A DNA stretch of 15,869 nt, taken from NCBI GenBank assembly GCA_000434615.1, contig FR880848.1, forward strand, positions 1-15,869, written 5' to 3'. Source of the DNA: Clostridium sp. CAG:510 (lineage in GTDB: Bacteria; Bacillota; Clostridia; Lachnospirales; Lachnospiraceae). Of the stretch, positions 1-7,410 are shown one piece after another. A program made the translations under genes and the position numbers. The notes under the pieces are model-generated. The model had not been told where the DNA came from. It worked only from the letters and a program-made list of their open reading frames with translations, and ran no database searches. Within the stretch, counting starts at the first letter, position 1; the number at the start of each line of letters is the position of its first letter.

Positions 1-146
1 GCTGCCTTTTCCACGGAGGTTTCTTCTGCAATATTATCCTGTCCATCTGCATTTTCCGATATTACAGTTCCCTGTCTGCCGCACCCTGTCATCACAAGCA
101 TATATGCAAATATCAGATACAGAAAAATAATTCCACCTTTTCTCAT
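1..146 (-). CDS. Lipoprotein, N-terminal part only
   Basis: The first about 48 residues of a secreted lipoprotein are visible; the rest lies beyond the window edge. The start is the ATG at 144-146, with AGGAG at 155-159 as ribosome binding site. The protein begins MRKGGIIFLYLIFAYML and reaches a lipobox ending VMTGC, so it should be cut before the Cys and anchored to the outer face of the membrane. An acidic, polar stretch follows, typical of a lipoprotein linker. Its ribosome binding site overlaps the stop codon of the small frame upstream, and it is the last visible member of a same-strand cluster headed by an Rhs/SleB protein. The function of the mature part cannot be told. Confidence 0.75.
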   Translation of the reverse strand, partial: MRKGGIIFLYLIFAYMLVMTGCGRQGTVISENADGQDNIAEETSVEKA

Positions 147-157
147 ACTTCATTCTC

Positions 158-355
158 CTACTTTTGTGGGCAAGACATATGCTTGGTTACTCCATAAACC
201 GGATCTTTCTTAATCATGTTGCATCCACATTTGTATATCTTTTGATATTTATAAAGTCTTACTTCACATTGCTTTGTCGTCATATTGCCACTGCCGTCGT
301 TCGTAAGATATGGATGCTTTCCGGCATTGTCAATCCCCCGGATACCCTCTAATTG
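158..355 (-). pseudogene. Small Cys/His-rich reading frame, probable 3' remnant or unusual small gene
   Basis: An open frame of about 65 codons runs on the minus strand between the lipoprotein genes and ends in TAG at 158-160. It looks coding: the composition is protein-like and its C-terminal half has a KCGCN pair followed by THMSC and a PQK end, a C-x-C plus H-x2-C pattern that could bind zinc. The only in-frame ATG is at 281-283 (41 residues) and has no clear ribosome binding site. The frame is otherwise open back to a TAA at 356-358 inside the end of the preceding gene. That points to the surviving 3' end of a longer gene, or to a small gene with a non-standard start. The next gene's ribosome binding site overlaps its stop, which would fit translational coupling. 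No family was recognised. Confidence 0.4.
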
Positions 356-1374
356 TTATATTCTTTCGCTAAAGTATAAAAATGTTCGTCCGCCCCTTCC
401 CCTACTATCATTTTGTTATTCCGTGTCAAACCTACTAAGACAGCATCTGACATTGTAACATCAATCTCTGCCATATTTTCAAATCCGGGAATTTCCATGC
501 CAAGGTTGTCAACCACTTTTCCATCTTTTCGGATTCCATATATGACATCTTGATTTTTCTTGCAATCATACCCCACTGCAATAGAGACAATATCGTGCAT
601 TTGTTCTGTAGAATAATCCTCATCCAGAACAAACGCCGTATGAACCACATCTCCTTTTTCCGTCAATCCAAAAAACATATTTTTGCCGGCTGCAATGGTT
701 CTGATATGTGGCCATGTAGTCACATCCACGCCTTGCGCATACACAGTGTCTTCCTGGTCAACAGCCACTATCTTTGTTCCCCCATACAAAAGCGCAGCTT
801 CTCTTATATCCTTCCATTGTAAAACTGTTGTCAGTAATTCCTCTTCTATACCTGCCCCGCATAATGTTCCATCCTGCAATACACCGACCATACACTTAGG
901 ATATTGACCAGCCACAAAATAAAGATCTTTCCATGCCCCTATCTCTTCTGCATTCTCATAATCGTTCAAAAAGGGGCTCCCTAATACTGCATCTGCCGGC
1001 AGCTCCTGCATAGTATCCTGCCATGCCTTCCATAATTCTGCAGCACTTTGTCCTCCGGGAACAATTATTTTTCCATCTTCTGACATTGCAATCGGAAATT
1101 CCTCATTTTTAAGTAAACGAACAGTACCTCCCCAATCTGTGTTTTCTGTTTCTGCATAAGAGAAATAATCCGTCTTCCATGCAATGTGTACTTTATTTTT
1201 GCCATCCAGGACTGCGATATAATATGCTCCTGCAGCAATCCTTCCCATATCAGGAATTTCTGTCTCCGTTGCACTTTTCTTTTCCTTCAAATTTGTTTTT
1301 TCCCCTTCGTTGCAACCGGTCATCACAAAAACTGCTGTCCATAGCACAAGGATTATGTTTATTATCTTTTTCAT
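349..1374 (-). CDS. Lipoprotein with RCC1-like beta-propeller repeats
   Basis: A secreted lipoprotein of 341 residues. I chose the ATG at 1374 because it gives a clean signal peptide (MKKIINIILVLWTAVFVMTGC) with a lipobox at about residues 17-21, and AGG lies about 8 nt upstream; the longer in-frame start at 1425 would run into the preceding gene. The mature part contains repeated blades of the kind DIVSIAVGYD ... IYGIRKDGKVV, HIRTIAAGKN ... FGLTEKGDVV and AEIDVTMSDA ... VGLTRNNKMI. These match the RCC1-type propeller repeat (hydrophobic strand, small-residue turn, then a 'L/G-x-x-D/N-G' hairpin). Such propellers usually bind proteins or ligands. It starts 7 nt after the Rhs/SleB gene, so the two are probably co-transcribed. 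It could be a partner or protective protein for that hydrolase, but this is inference from position only. Confidence 0.7.
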   Translation of the reverse strand: MKKIINIILVLWTAVFVMTGCNEGEKTNLKEKKSATETEIPDMGRIAAGAYYIAVLDGKNKVHIAWKTDYFSYAETENTDWGGTVRLLKNEEFPIAMSEDGKIIVPGGQSAAELWKAWQDTMQELPADAVLGSPFLNDYENAEEIGAWKDLYFVAGQYPKCMVGVLQDGTLCGAGIEEELLTTVLQWKDIREAALLYGGTKIVAVDQEDTVYAQGVDVTTWPHIRTIAAGKNMFFGLTEKGDVVHTAFVLDEDYSTEQMHDIVSIAVGYDCKKNQDVIYGIRKDGKVVDNLGMEIPGFENMAEIDVTMSDAVLVGLTRNNKMIVGEGADEHFYTLAKEYNN

Positions 1375-1381
1375 AATATAC

Positions 1382-2659
1382 CTATTTTTTATAATTATAA
1401 AATAAATTCCATCCTTTATAAGCATTCAACTCCGAAGCACTTGAAATAGTAATATATTGTTTTTTTCCTGCCACCGCAACATCTGTTAATTCCACGTCAT
1501 TTTGATATATTTTGTTATTCTTATATGTAAATGAAGAACTTGCTATTATGGCATTTATTCCATACATCTGCACCTGATTGGATATTCCAACAGGTGCTGG
1601 ATAAAATGACGCAATCTGTGACTTATCACTCGTGTACGTTAATATGCATGCCAGCTTAACACATTGCTTCCAAACATCAGATGTAACATCTTGTGCAGCT
1701 CGTGCATTATTTGTATCACTTAAACGTTTATATGTTGGATTAATTCCTGAGAACTGTTGGCTTTTAGTCATAACGCCTCGGAAATTTCCCTCTGAATATC
1801 CGGCATTAATTCTATTTGCAATCAGGTATGCAACAGCTGTCCTATCATCCGCTTTTCCTGCGGAAGTATTCTCTGAATAAATAAGTCTTGCACAAATTTC
1901 TGTATCATTTAAGGCATCATACCATCTATTTCCCTTATCCCACTGTGTTTTTGATACCTGACCTCTTTGACCACTAAATGTTGTTGAATTCATACATTGT
2001 GTATAAAGTGTTAGCACCTTGCTAACATCACTACAACTATAAGAATAGGGGAGAATTAACTCAACGTCATTCATAATATATTCGTTATTTGACACATTAT
2101 AGTAAACACCTTCTCCTAAGTAATAGCAATTATTTTCCTTGTCATAGTACCATCCACGATACCTAATAGGATTAATATTACCAATAAACGCATCATTCGA
2201 GCACAAAACAGGCACATCATTCTCAAGTATGTATACATTCTGTGTAGGAAAATCGTATTCATATTTACATACAATATTCCCTTGTTCATCTGTAATTGAT
2301 ACTACACTACCTACTTCATCGTAAATGTATTTATATTCTTGATTTTTATAAATAAGGCCCAAGCATGTATGACCATCATATATAAAAGCTATACTCTCAC
2401 TACCATTATCAGCATATATCAATTGTCCACACTCGCTATATGTAAATTCTACTGAGTTATCTTTACCCGTTTTAGAAATTCGAAAGTTATGATCATATGT
2501 ATAGTCAATTCTCCCATATCCCTCTATATCAATTGTTTCTATAGGCTTTCTTTCTGGGAAATCCCATGTTTGTAAGTCAATTTCCTCTGCTTTCACATTA
2601 CATATAAACAAATTACTTAGTAAAAATGTGACTATTAATAATATTGTTATTTTTTTCAT
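1382..2659 (-). CDS. Secreted mini-Rhs/YD-repeat protein with C-terminal SleB-type cell-wall hydrolase domain
   Basis: A 425-residue exported protein. Residues 1-24 are a signal peptide with a probable cut after VKA. Residues 45-150 hold YD-type repeats (GYGRIDYTYDHNFRISKTG, YIYDEVGSVVSITDEQGNIV). Residues 166-195 resemble the Rhs core signature (RYRGWYYDKENNCYYLGEGVYY), but the usual DPxGL end of the core is not preserved. Residues about 255-375 match the SleB/Hydrolase_2 fold: CARLIYSEN with the likely catalytic Glu263, then AVAYLIANRI and a VMTKSQQFSG segment. Enzymes of this fold cut peptidoglycan, SleB itself the spore cortex. Full Rhs toxins usually exceed 1,000 residues, so this is a very short form. 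AAAGGAAAAAGG precedes the ATG. The gene is AT-rich compared with the right half of the window, which suggests acquisition. It could be an antibacterial effector, a self-acting autolysin, or a decayed Rhs gene. Confidence 0.75.
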   Translation of the reverse strand: MKKITILLIVTFLLSNLFICNVKAEEIDLQTWDFPERKPIETIDIEGYGRIDYTYDHNFRISKTGKDNSVEFTYSECGQLIYADNGSESIAFIYDGHTCLGLIYKNQEYKYIYDEVGSVVSITDEQGNIVCKYEYDFPTQNVYILENDVPVLCSNDAFIGNINPIRYRGWYYDKENNCYYLGEGVYYNVSNNEYIMNDVELILPYSYSCSDVSKVLTLYTQCMNSTTFSGQRGQVSKTQWDKGNRWYDALNDTEICARLIYSENTSAGKADDRTAVAYLIANRINAGYSEGNFRGVMTKSQQFSGINPTYKRLSDTNNARAAQDVTSDVWKQCVKLACILTYTSDKSQIASFYPAPVGISNQVQMYGINAIIASSSFTYKNNKIYQNDVELTDVAVAGKKQYITISSASELNAYKGWNLFYNYKK

Positions 2660-2724
2660 TGCCTTTTTCCTTTCATTTGTATTTTGATTTTATTGTTTAT
2701 TGCAAGAAAATGTATGCTTTTCCA

Positions 2725-2835
2725 TCAATTTCTATCTACAATTTTTCTTCTGTTTTTTAACTGGCGATTCACTGGCAAAATAAAAGCAGAAACAATACTG
2801 CCAATAAGCGCATAAGCAGCAGATATTTTTATCTC
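2725..2835 (-). pseudogene. Remnant of a membrane protein C-terminus
   Basis: Between the solute-binding lipoprotein gene and the Rhs/SleB gene, one minus-strand frame encodes 36 residues that look like the last membrane helix and basic tail of a transporter: EIKISAAYALIGSIVSAF, then ILPVNRQLKNRR and a short end before TGA at 2725-2727. The frame is closed upstream by TGA at 2836-2838 and has no start codon, so nothing complete can be made. It begins exactly at the end of the upstream gene in another frame, as if a deletion fused two ends. It may instead be chance, since the stretch is short. The family (MFS or ABC permease) cannot be decided. Confidence 0.3.
2760..2776. repeat. Direct repeat ACTGGC-N5-ACTGGC upstream of the Rhs/SleB gene
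   Basis: ACTGGC occurs at 2760-2765 and again at 2771-2776, a spacing of one helical turn (11 bp). It lies about 100 nt upstream of the Rhs/SleB start. Two 6-bp direct half-sites 11 bp apart is the arrangement used by OmpR/PhoP-type response regulators. It also falls inside the membrane-protein remnant, so it may be only coding residue. Confidence 0.2.
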
Positions 2836-5117
2836 TCATTCAGATACAGCTGTACCCGGTTCTGGAGTTTTTCCGCTGCTTCCTTAGCGGAAATATCTCC
2901 TGAAAAGTAAGGCGTCAGTTCCTCGTATACCATTCCCCAGATATTTTCTATTTCCACCGGTACCGGCTCTGCATGGTTTATCATATAGGTAAACTGTTCC
3001 ACCAAATCATCCGGGTATCCAATGCGATCTCCGTTCTTGTCTTCACCAAAATCAATAGGATATCCATCCTGTGTATAGTAGATAATGCTCCGCCCTCTTT
3101 CCCTTTCTATCGCCACGAGGGTATCATAGGCTTCTAAAGAAACCGGGAACAGAATGGTATTTCCGGCCACCTGATCCTCTATCTGTTGGAATTTATATTT
3201 TACATAATTCTTCTGTTCACTCCCGGATATAAGAAAATGCAAAAATTCCATAGCTCCCTCTTTTTTCTGTGAGAGTGCATTGACATAAAGCTGCCTTGTC
3301 GTCACATAAAAGCCATTTCCCTTTTCTCTTGGATATCCCAGGAACACAACTTTTCCGTTAAAATGTGCATAGGTTCTTGCCATATCACTAAAATCCATAA
3401 AATATGTCGGGCTTTCCGCAAAAGCTTTTCTTTCCACGTTGTCACTATCCGCATATTTTTTAGCAAATGCGAGGAAATCTAAGAACGGCTGTTCATCAAG
3501 ATGACTTTCCCGTTTTTCCCAGTCGATAAAATCCTTCTGGGAATCATCAAACAGTCCATAACGCATGACCAGCCAGTACCAGCTCAGATTTTTCTCCAAA
3601 ATTTCCGCATCTGAATTCTCCACCGCCTCCATAAGCTCTGAAAGGGTCCAGGAAGTGCGGTTACCCACTTCTTCCCGGTCATATGCCGCATAAGATAGGT
3701 TAAATTCAAATGGGATAGCGTATAATTTACCATCGATACGGTTTTCATCCAAAGCTGCCTCCACATATTGGGAAGGATTCTCGATCACATCGTCCAGACA
3801 TTCCAGATATCCACTGTCGACATAAGCTTCCATATCATTAACCAGACCATATGCCAGTATATCCGGTCCTTCTCCTGTCTCCATGGCAAGCTGTATCCGT
3901 CTCAAAAATTCCTCTTTTTCTTCTTCGTCGTCCGGCAGAAGTACCTGCATCCGGTACTTTGTGCTCTGCCGGTTAAACCTTGCGATGCTTCTTTCCAGCC
4001 CCGGGTGTTTCTCTGAACACGCTATCACTATGTCCTGTTTTTCCACCGGATTTTCCTCTCGTTTCATGGTAAGAAGTGTACATTCTCCATCCATTTTTAC
4101 GAGAAAACGGAGTTCTCCTTCTTCTCCTGCCGCCATTCCGTATAATTCACTGAGCAGAAATCCTTCCGGTACAAAAGAAAATATTTTCTCTGGTGTACCA
4201 TCTGTTACCATATAAACACTCTGTGTATCTGCAAGATAAAAGATATTGTCTTCGGAGACTGCTGCCTTATAGTCGGTTCCGACTCCTTCAAAATCTTCAA
4301 ATAAAATATCGCCGTCCGTACTTCCTGCCACGGCTTTATTGTTCCTACTGATACCGTACCAGTAGGTAGCCGTTTCTTTCCCTCCCTGCAGCATTCCATA
4401 GAGCATTTTGGCAGCTGTTTCCACCGTACCGCTTTTGTTCAGTTTTCCATCATAACAGTAAATAAGATTGCTGCTATTCTGATATCTGAAAAAGTTTCCC
4501 ATTCTGTTTCGGAAAGTGACCGCCGTTTCCCATTCTTTCTTTAAATCATCCGGAATTAAGACAGTTACTTCTGCCACTCCGCCATTTTCTATTTTAACAA
4601 CAGCCTGTGCCTCATTTTCTTCATAGCCGGTTCCGTATAAAATGCCATCGGCAGACTCCATATTTTCTGTTGTAATTCTTTCGCAGGCCACATCATCTAT
4701 GTCAAAACCGGTATTGTCATTCTCCACATGTTTCCACTGTTCTGTGTCATCATTCCATACCTGCGTGTAAGAACCCACATACCGGCCATCGTTATCATAT
4801 TCTATACCATTTTCCACAATACTGTGAGGATATAATTGTACCTTGCTCTGCACATATTTGCTGCCATCCGGCAAAACCATACCGTTTTCCGCATCGGGAA
4901 TAGTCTGTTCCTCCACCACATAGCGGACTGCACTTGTTTTGCCCTGTCCGTTCCCCTCAGCATCTGTTCCTTCCTGCAAGGGCTTCTTCTGACCGGCTCC
5001 ACAGCCGGCCAGAAGAAAGGATAACAGTAATATTCCAACCATACTACTGTATAGGACTTTTTCTCCATTATGGTCTTCGCCTGAATTTCCAATCAGTTTT
5101 CTTACCAGCTTTTCCAT
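2829..5117 (-). CDS. Extracellular solute-binding lipoprotein (family 1 type) with large N-terminal domain
   Basis: A 762-residue lipoprotein. The ATG at 5117 is preferred over the longer in-frame start at 5222 because AAGGAG sits just upstream; it gives a 20-residue basic/acidic leader, a hydrophobic core and lipobox FLLAGC with the lipidated Cys39. Residues about 40-355 form a domain with repeated strand-turn patterns (for example GYGTxx-like and IFYLADTQSVYMVTDG), possibly a propeller. Residues about 362-762 match the family 1 ABC-type solute-binding fold: DIVIACSEKHPGLERSI, FNRQS, then GPDILAYG, GYLECLDDVIE and GKLYAIPFEF. Sugar or peptide capture is the family role, but no permease or ATPase gene is next to it. 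It is divergent from a LytTR two-component operon, so it may act as a sensing or signalling lipoprotein for that kinase; this is inference. Confidence 0.8.
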   Translation of the reverse strand: MEKLVRKLIGNSGEDHNGEKVLYSSMVGILLLSFLLAGCGAGQKKPLQEGTDAEGNGQGKTSAVRYVVEEQTIPDAENGMVLPDGSKYVQSKVQLYPHSIVENGIEYDNDGRYVGSYTQVWNDDTEQWKHVENDNTGFDIDDVACERITTENMESADGILYGTGYEENEAQAVVKIENGGVAEVTVLIPDDLKKEWETAVTFRNRMGNFFRYQNSSNLIYCYDGKLNKSGTVETAAKMLYGMLQGGKETATYWYGISRNNKAVAGSTDGDILFEDFEGVGTDYKAAVSEDNIFYLADTQSVYMVTDGTPEKIFSFVPEGFLLSELYGMAAGEEGELRFLVKMDGECTLLTMKREENPVEKQDIVIACSEKHPGLERSIARFNRQSTKYRMQVLLPDDEEEKEEFLRRIQLAMETGEGPDILAYGLVNDMEAYVDSGYLECLDDVIENPSQYVEAALDENRIDGKLYAIPFEFNLSYAAYDREEVGNRTSWTLSELMEAVENSDAEILEKNLSWYWLVMRYGLFDDSQKDFIDWEKRESHLDEQPFLDFLAFAKKYADSDNVERKAFAESPTYFMDFSDMARTYAHFNGKVVFLGYPREKGNGFYVTTRQLYVNALSQKKEGAMEFLHFLISGSEQKNYVKYKFQQIEDQVAGNTILFPVSLEAYDTLVAIERERGRSIIYYTQDGYPIDFGEDKNGDRIGYPDDLVEQFTYMINHAEPVPVEIENIWGMVYEELTPYFSGDISAKEAAEKLQNRVQLYLNER

Positions 5118-5198
5118 TTTCGTTTCTCCTTTTTCTTCCGGCTCCCTGTTTTCTTCATAGCATTTTTCCATAGCACATGCAACTGTTTGGCACAAGTG

Positions 5199-5256
5199 AC
5201 ATGATTTTGGCAGAATTAGCATAACTTTATGCTTTTAGTGCAGTGCAAAATCATGT
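5199..5256. promoter_or_regulatory. Nested inverted repeats in the divergent intergenic region
   Basis: A perfect 11-bp inverted repeat, ACATGATTTTG at 5199-5209 and CAAAATCATGT at 5246-5256, encloses an almost concentric palindrome AGCATAACTTTATGCT at 5218-5233 (7-bp arms). The bases between the arms also pair in part. It lies between the divergent starts at 5117 and 5345. There is no T-tract next to it, so it does not look like a terminator. A shared operator for the divergent genes or a leader hairpin is more likely. Promoter boxes here were too weak to assign. Confidence 0.5.
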
Positions 5257-5344
5257 AAAATATATGGTATGACGATGTAATGCGTTGTCTGTCAAAGTAC
5301 ATAACAGAACCGTGGATATTACAATACCTGGTAGGAGCAAGGAA

Positions 5345-6061
5345 ATGTATAAGATATGCATATGTGATGATGAGAGCATTTTTCTGGATAAAATAAATGA
5401 AATTGTGAAGGTCTTTTTTTCCGGTAAGTCCGATATCCATATTCTTACCTTTTCGGACTCTGTAAAGTTTGCAGACAACATTCCACATGCTGATCTTTAT
5501 CTTTTGGATGTGAAAATGCCGGAAGTTTCCGGTATGGAGCTCGCACAAAAAATTCGCTCCATGGATTTGAAATGTTCTATTATATTTATCAGCAGTTTAT
5601 ATGAACCGGTCTTTGACTCCTTTCGCTACACCCCTCTCCGTTACATCCGAAAGGAATATTTAGAGGAGGAACTGCCGTCTGCTCTTTCCTCCTTTCTGGA
5701 AATGAAGCAGCGCACCTGCCGTACTCTCCCGGTAGTTCAGAATGGATTGGAAATTTTCATATCCCTTTCTTCCCTGCGCTTCTGTGAGTCCGATGCACAC
5801 TATGTGGTGTTTCACTGCCTCCAAAAAGAATACCGGATACGTGGAAAGCTAAGTGACTATTCCGCAGAGCTCCTGCCATACGGCTTTGCCAGACCCAATA
5901 AGAGTTTTATCGTAAATCTGTTTTATATATCTGTCCTGACAAATCAAAACATTTTACTGGATAACGGCACCCTTATCTCCGTTTCCAGAGCATACAAAGA
6001 AACCTTTAAAACTTCTTTTTTAAGATACCAGAGGAATTTTCATAATGATGATATTGTATAA
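5345..6061 (+). CDS. LytTR-family response regulator (receiver plus LytTR DNA-binding domain)
   Basis: A 238-residue transcription factor of the AgrA/LytR class. The ATG at 5345 is preferred over one 60 nt upstream because it follows AGGAG and starts the receiver domain directly (MYKICICDDES). Asp8-Asp9 form the acidic pocket and Asp55 in LYLLDVKMPEVSG is the phospho-acceptor; FRYTPLRYIRKEYLEEEL carries the region of the conserved Lys. Residues about 140-238 are a LytTR domain (LRFCESDAHYVVFHC, GFARPNKSFIVNL, YISVL, LISVSRAYKETF). These regulators bind direct repeats upstream of target promoters. Its stop lies inside the start of the kinase gene (17-nt overlap), so both are one operon. The divergent lipoprotein gene is a likely target. 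Confidence 0.93.
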   Translation: MYKICICDDESIFLDKINEIVKVFFSGKSDIHILTFSDSVKFADNIPHADLYLLDVKMPEVSGMELAQKIRSMDLKCSIIFISSLYEPVFDSFRYTPLRYIRKEYLEEELPSALSSFLEMKQRTCRTLPVVQNGLEIFISLSSLRFCESDAHYVVFHCLQKEYRIRGKLSDYSAELLPYGFARPNKSFIVNLFYISVLTNQNILLDNGTLISVSRAYKETFKTSFLRYQRNFHNDDIV

Positions 6062-7349
6062 TTTTGCAGAAGCGCTCAGTTGTATTTTATATTTTATTTT
6101 TTCGGTCTTTACCTTAGAGATCTTTTTTTCCCGCTCCTCAAAATATCAATTTGTTTATGTCCTGTTTGCGGCATTACTGTACTTTCCGCTTACATATTCA
6201 CCCATTTCCATTCTTCCCAATCTATCAGGTTCTTTTTTATCCATGGCAATTCTTTATGTACTGTCACTCCTGTGCTATAACGGAAAATGGATTTACAAAT
6301 TTCTTACCATACTTCTATACAATATTTTTGATATCCTTATTGGCAACATTTTCTTTTATATAGGAACTCTGAGCACCGGTAAAAATTTTTCAGAATTATC
6401 CATTCCCGGATCTATTACCCGTATTTACATCCTGCTCCTGATTTATCTTGCAGAATTTATGATCTTGTTTGCCATACATCGGAAGCGGAAGTCTTCTGCT
6501 GTTTTATCCTTTGAAAGTTATACCATTATCTCTCTGTTTTTACTTTGTTCCTTTTTAGTGGTGCTGATTAACTACTACATCCTGTTTTATCTGTCCCATG
6601 GGAATGATACTCTCGAGATTCTTGGTCTGGTTTCTGCCTGTGTTATGTTGATTATCATCTTTGTTACCTTGTTTCTTTTTCACAGACTGCAGCTAAAAAA
6701 CCGGCAGCTGCAGGAATATGAACTTCTGAGTCTTACTGTTGAGCAGCAGGAAAAACAGCTTCGTTATATGGAGGAAAGTGAACAGCGGATACGGGAACTC
6801 AGGCACGATATGAAAAATTATTTTCTTTCTTATGAAACCCTTTTGAAAGCCGGAAAAGTAAATGAAGTGATAGAAGACCTGGAAAAAATGATTTCTGTGC
6901 GTATGCATGCAGAAAATGCCGACTTCTGCCAAAATCGGCTGGTAAATGCCATGCTGTTGCAAAAGAATATGCTATGTCGCGAAAAAGAAATTACCTTTTC
7001 CGTTAGAGTTGCTCTTGCCAATACTTTTCATGATGTAGAAATGATAGTGGTACTATCCAACATCATAGACAACGCCATCGAGGCAGAGGAAAAACTTCCG
7101 AAAGAAATCCGGCGTATTTTCGTGGAAATCATCCCCCGTCCCAATGCAATCAGTATGTTGATTGAAAATACAATTCCGGTATCTGTTTTAGAAAACAATC
7201 CCGAACTCCATACCACAAAGCCTTCCTCGGAATCTCATGGTATCGGATTAAAAAGTGTAAAAAGACTTTTAGAAAAGAGAAATGGACTGATAGATATTTT
7301 TGAGGAAAGCGGAAAATTCTGTGTCCATATTTACTTTCCGGTATTATAA
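6045..7349 (+). CDS. AgrC-like sensor histidine kinase
   Basis: A 434-residue membrane kinase of the peptide/quorum-sensing (HPK10) type. The N-terminal half, to about residue 215, has about six hydrophobic segments. A short coiled region (LQEYELLSLTVEQQEKQL) leads to the phospho-acceptor motif RELRHDMKNY with His254. The ATPase part shows the N box (NIIDNAIEAE, Asn343) and a G box (SHGIGLKSVKRLLEKRNG, about residues 397-414). GAGGAA precedes the ATGs at 6045 and 6048; either may be used. The gene overlaps the regulator by 17 nt. No peptide pheromone gene or AgrB-like processor was found near it, so the signal is unknown; the divergent solute-binding lipoprotein could take part in sensing. 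Confidence 0.93.
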   Translation: MMILYNFAEALSCILYFIFSVFTLEIFFSRSSKYQFVYVLFAALLYFPLTYSPISILPNLSGSFLSMAILYVLSLLCYNGKWIYKFLTILLYNIFDILIGNIFFYIGTLSTGKNFSELSIPGSITRIYILLLIYLAEFMILFAIHRKRKSSAVLSFESYTIISLFLLCSFLVVLINYYILFYLSHGNDTLEILGLVSACVMLIIIFVTLFLFHRLQLKNRQLQEYELLSLTVEQQEKQLRYMEESEQRIRELRHDMKNYFLSYETLLKAGKVNEVIEDLEKMISVRMHAENADFCQNRLVNAMLLQKNMLCREKEITFSVRVALANTFHDVEMIVVLSNIIDNAIEAEEKLPKEIRRIFVEIIPRPNAISMLIENTIPVSVLENNPELHTTKPSSESHGIGLKSVKRLLEKRNGLIDIFEESGKFCVHIYFPVL

Positions 7350-7362
7350 AAACAGTGCATAC

Positions 7363-7407
7363 AAAAATGCGAATGGCCGCCGCAATATCCATTCGCACTT
7401 TTGTTTT
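7363..7407. terminator. Bidirectional Rho-independent terminator
   Basis: The arms TGCGAATGG (7368-7376) and CCATTCGCA (7389-7397) form a perfect 9-bp stem with a 12-nt loop. AAAAA precedes it and TTTTGTTTT follows it, so it can end transcripts from both sides. It sits between the convergent ends of the kinase gene (7349) and the LiaF-like gene (7411). Confidence 0.88.
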
Positions 7408-7410
7408 CTC

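Noticed and set aside
1382..2659. Spore cortex lytic enzyme SleB proper
   Set aside because: The hydrolase fold matches, but the protein lacks the SleB peptidoglycan-binding N-terminus and instead has YD/Rhs repeats.
5156..5175. Direct repeat CATAGCA twice with a 13-bp period upstream of the solute-binding gene
   Set aside because: Short, and it falls in the leader close to the ribosome binding site; nothing else supports a binding site.
5118..5222. Longer N-terminus of the solute-binding lipoprotein, starting at 5222
   Set aside because: It puts a hydrophilic 35-residue stretch before the signal peptide and lacks the strong AAGGAG found before the ATG at 5117.
5290..5295. TTGACA on the minus strand as -35 box of the solute-binding gene
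   Set aside because: No acceptable -10 box lies 16-18 nt downstream.
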